From positions 1 to 64,000 of the forward strand of contig NZ_QQRQ01000007.1 in the NCBI RefSeq assembly GCF_003425665.1: a DNA stretch of 64,000 nt, given 5' to 3'. Positions within the stretch are counted from its first letter, which is position 1; each line of letters opens with the position of its first letter. The stretch comes from Evtepia gabavorous. GTDB lineage: Bacteria; Bacillota; Clostridia; Oscillospirales; Oscillospiraceae. The notes beneath the pieces were generated by a model. That model saw nothing but the letters and a program-made list of their open reading frames with translations, was not told where the DNA came from and did no database searches. Below are positions 63,773-64,000 of the stretch, one piece after another. The position numbers were made by a program, and so were the translations under genes.

Positions 63773-64000
63773 TCAGGTTTTTGGCTTCGACTTAAAGAGG
63801 ACAGCGGCAAGGTAGCCGAAGAAGACAGCAGCGGTGATCCCCCCTGCGGCAGCGGTCACGCCGCCCAATAAGGTCCCCAGGAAACCGCTTTCTGCGACTG
63901 CCTTGGACACCCCGCGGGCCAGGTTATATCCAAAGCCTGTGAGAGGGACCGTAGCACCTGCACCGCAAAGCTCTACCAGATGTCCGTACAGTCCTGTGGC
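63773..64000 (-). CDS. spoVAE: Stage V sporulation protein AE, C-terminal part
   Basis: The minus-strand frame from the window edge to a TGA at 63,773-63,775 gives 75 residues: GAGATVPLTGFGYNLARGVS, then ESGFLGTLLGGVTAAAGGIT and a hydrophobic end with FGYLAAVLFKSKPK. This matches SpoVAE/SpoVAEB, a membrane protein of the channel that moves dipicolinic acid in spore formation and germination. The 5' part lies outside the window. Confidence 0.92.
   Translation of the reverse strand, partial: ATGLYGHLVELCGAGATVPLTGFGYNLARGVSKAVAESGFLGTLLGGVTAAAGGITAAVFFGYLAAVLFKSKPKT

Overview
The window is part of a chromosome of a spore-forming, fairly GC-rich member of the Clostridia, probably an Oscillospiraceae-type gut bacterium. 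The evidence is a spoVAE gene at the right edge, a large Bacillus/Clostridium-type SRP RNA upstream of dnaX, and Clostridia-style phage and recombinase genes. No species can be named from the sequence alone.

Region 1 (about 1-44,500) is a siphovirus prophage, almost entirely on the minus strand. Read in its own direction, from high to low coordinates, it starts with a sigma-like regulator and a replication module: DUF2800 nuclease, DUF2815 protein, family A DNA polymerase, VapE primase/helicase, VRR-NUC nuclease and SNF2 helicase. Next come a DUF1492/ArpU-like regulator and the packaging and modification genes: HNH nuclease, small terminase, S-adenosylmethionine synthetase, ParB-adenine methyltransferase and cytosine-5 methyltransferase. 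An accessory block with an amidoligase and a gamma-glutamylcyclotransferase follows, then large terminase, portal, ClpP-like protease, HK97 capsid, head-tail connectors, tail tube, frameshifted tail chaperone, tape measure, Dit, tail endopeptidase, tail fibre, holin and amidase. Large serine recombinases follow the lysis genes, and a third recombinase enters from the left edge on the plus strand. A RelBE-type toxin-antitoxin pair sits inside the tail operon. A ribbon-helix-helix/zinc-ribbon/membrane gene has been inserted, reversed, between large terminase and portal.

Several prophage genes are damaged: in-frame stops in a recombinase (TAA) and in metK (TAG), a frameshift in the SNF2 helicase, and loss of a recognisable start on the portal gene. 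The prophage therefore looks partly decayed unless these stops are read through. At least five copies of one promoter type (-35 TTGNTA/TGGATA, 17 bp, -10 GAATAT/TAATAT) are scattered through it. A separate plus-strand transcription unit at about 34.06-34.36 kb ends in a tRNA-like element and a strong terminator; I could not assign it to a known RNA.

Region 2 (about 44,700-58,900, plus strand) is a defence island read as one operon. It has two unrecognised proteins that share an NQYGN...TQI motif, a small excisionase-like HTH protein, a RloC/PrrC-like ABC ATPase with a zinc-hook CxxC, type I restriction-modification genes hsdM-hsdS-hsdR, and an EVE-domain McrB with McrC. A perfect 12-bp inverted repeat lies directly upstream of its promoter. 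The island ends next to the 3' end of a tRNA-Ala gene, a typical landing site for islands.

Region 3 (about 59,050-64,000) is core chromosome: tRNA-Ala(CGC), SRP RNA (ffs), dnaX, ybaB, a D-2-hydroxyacid dehydrogenase, a family 4 uracil-DNA glycosylase and the 3' end of spoVAE.
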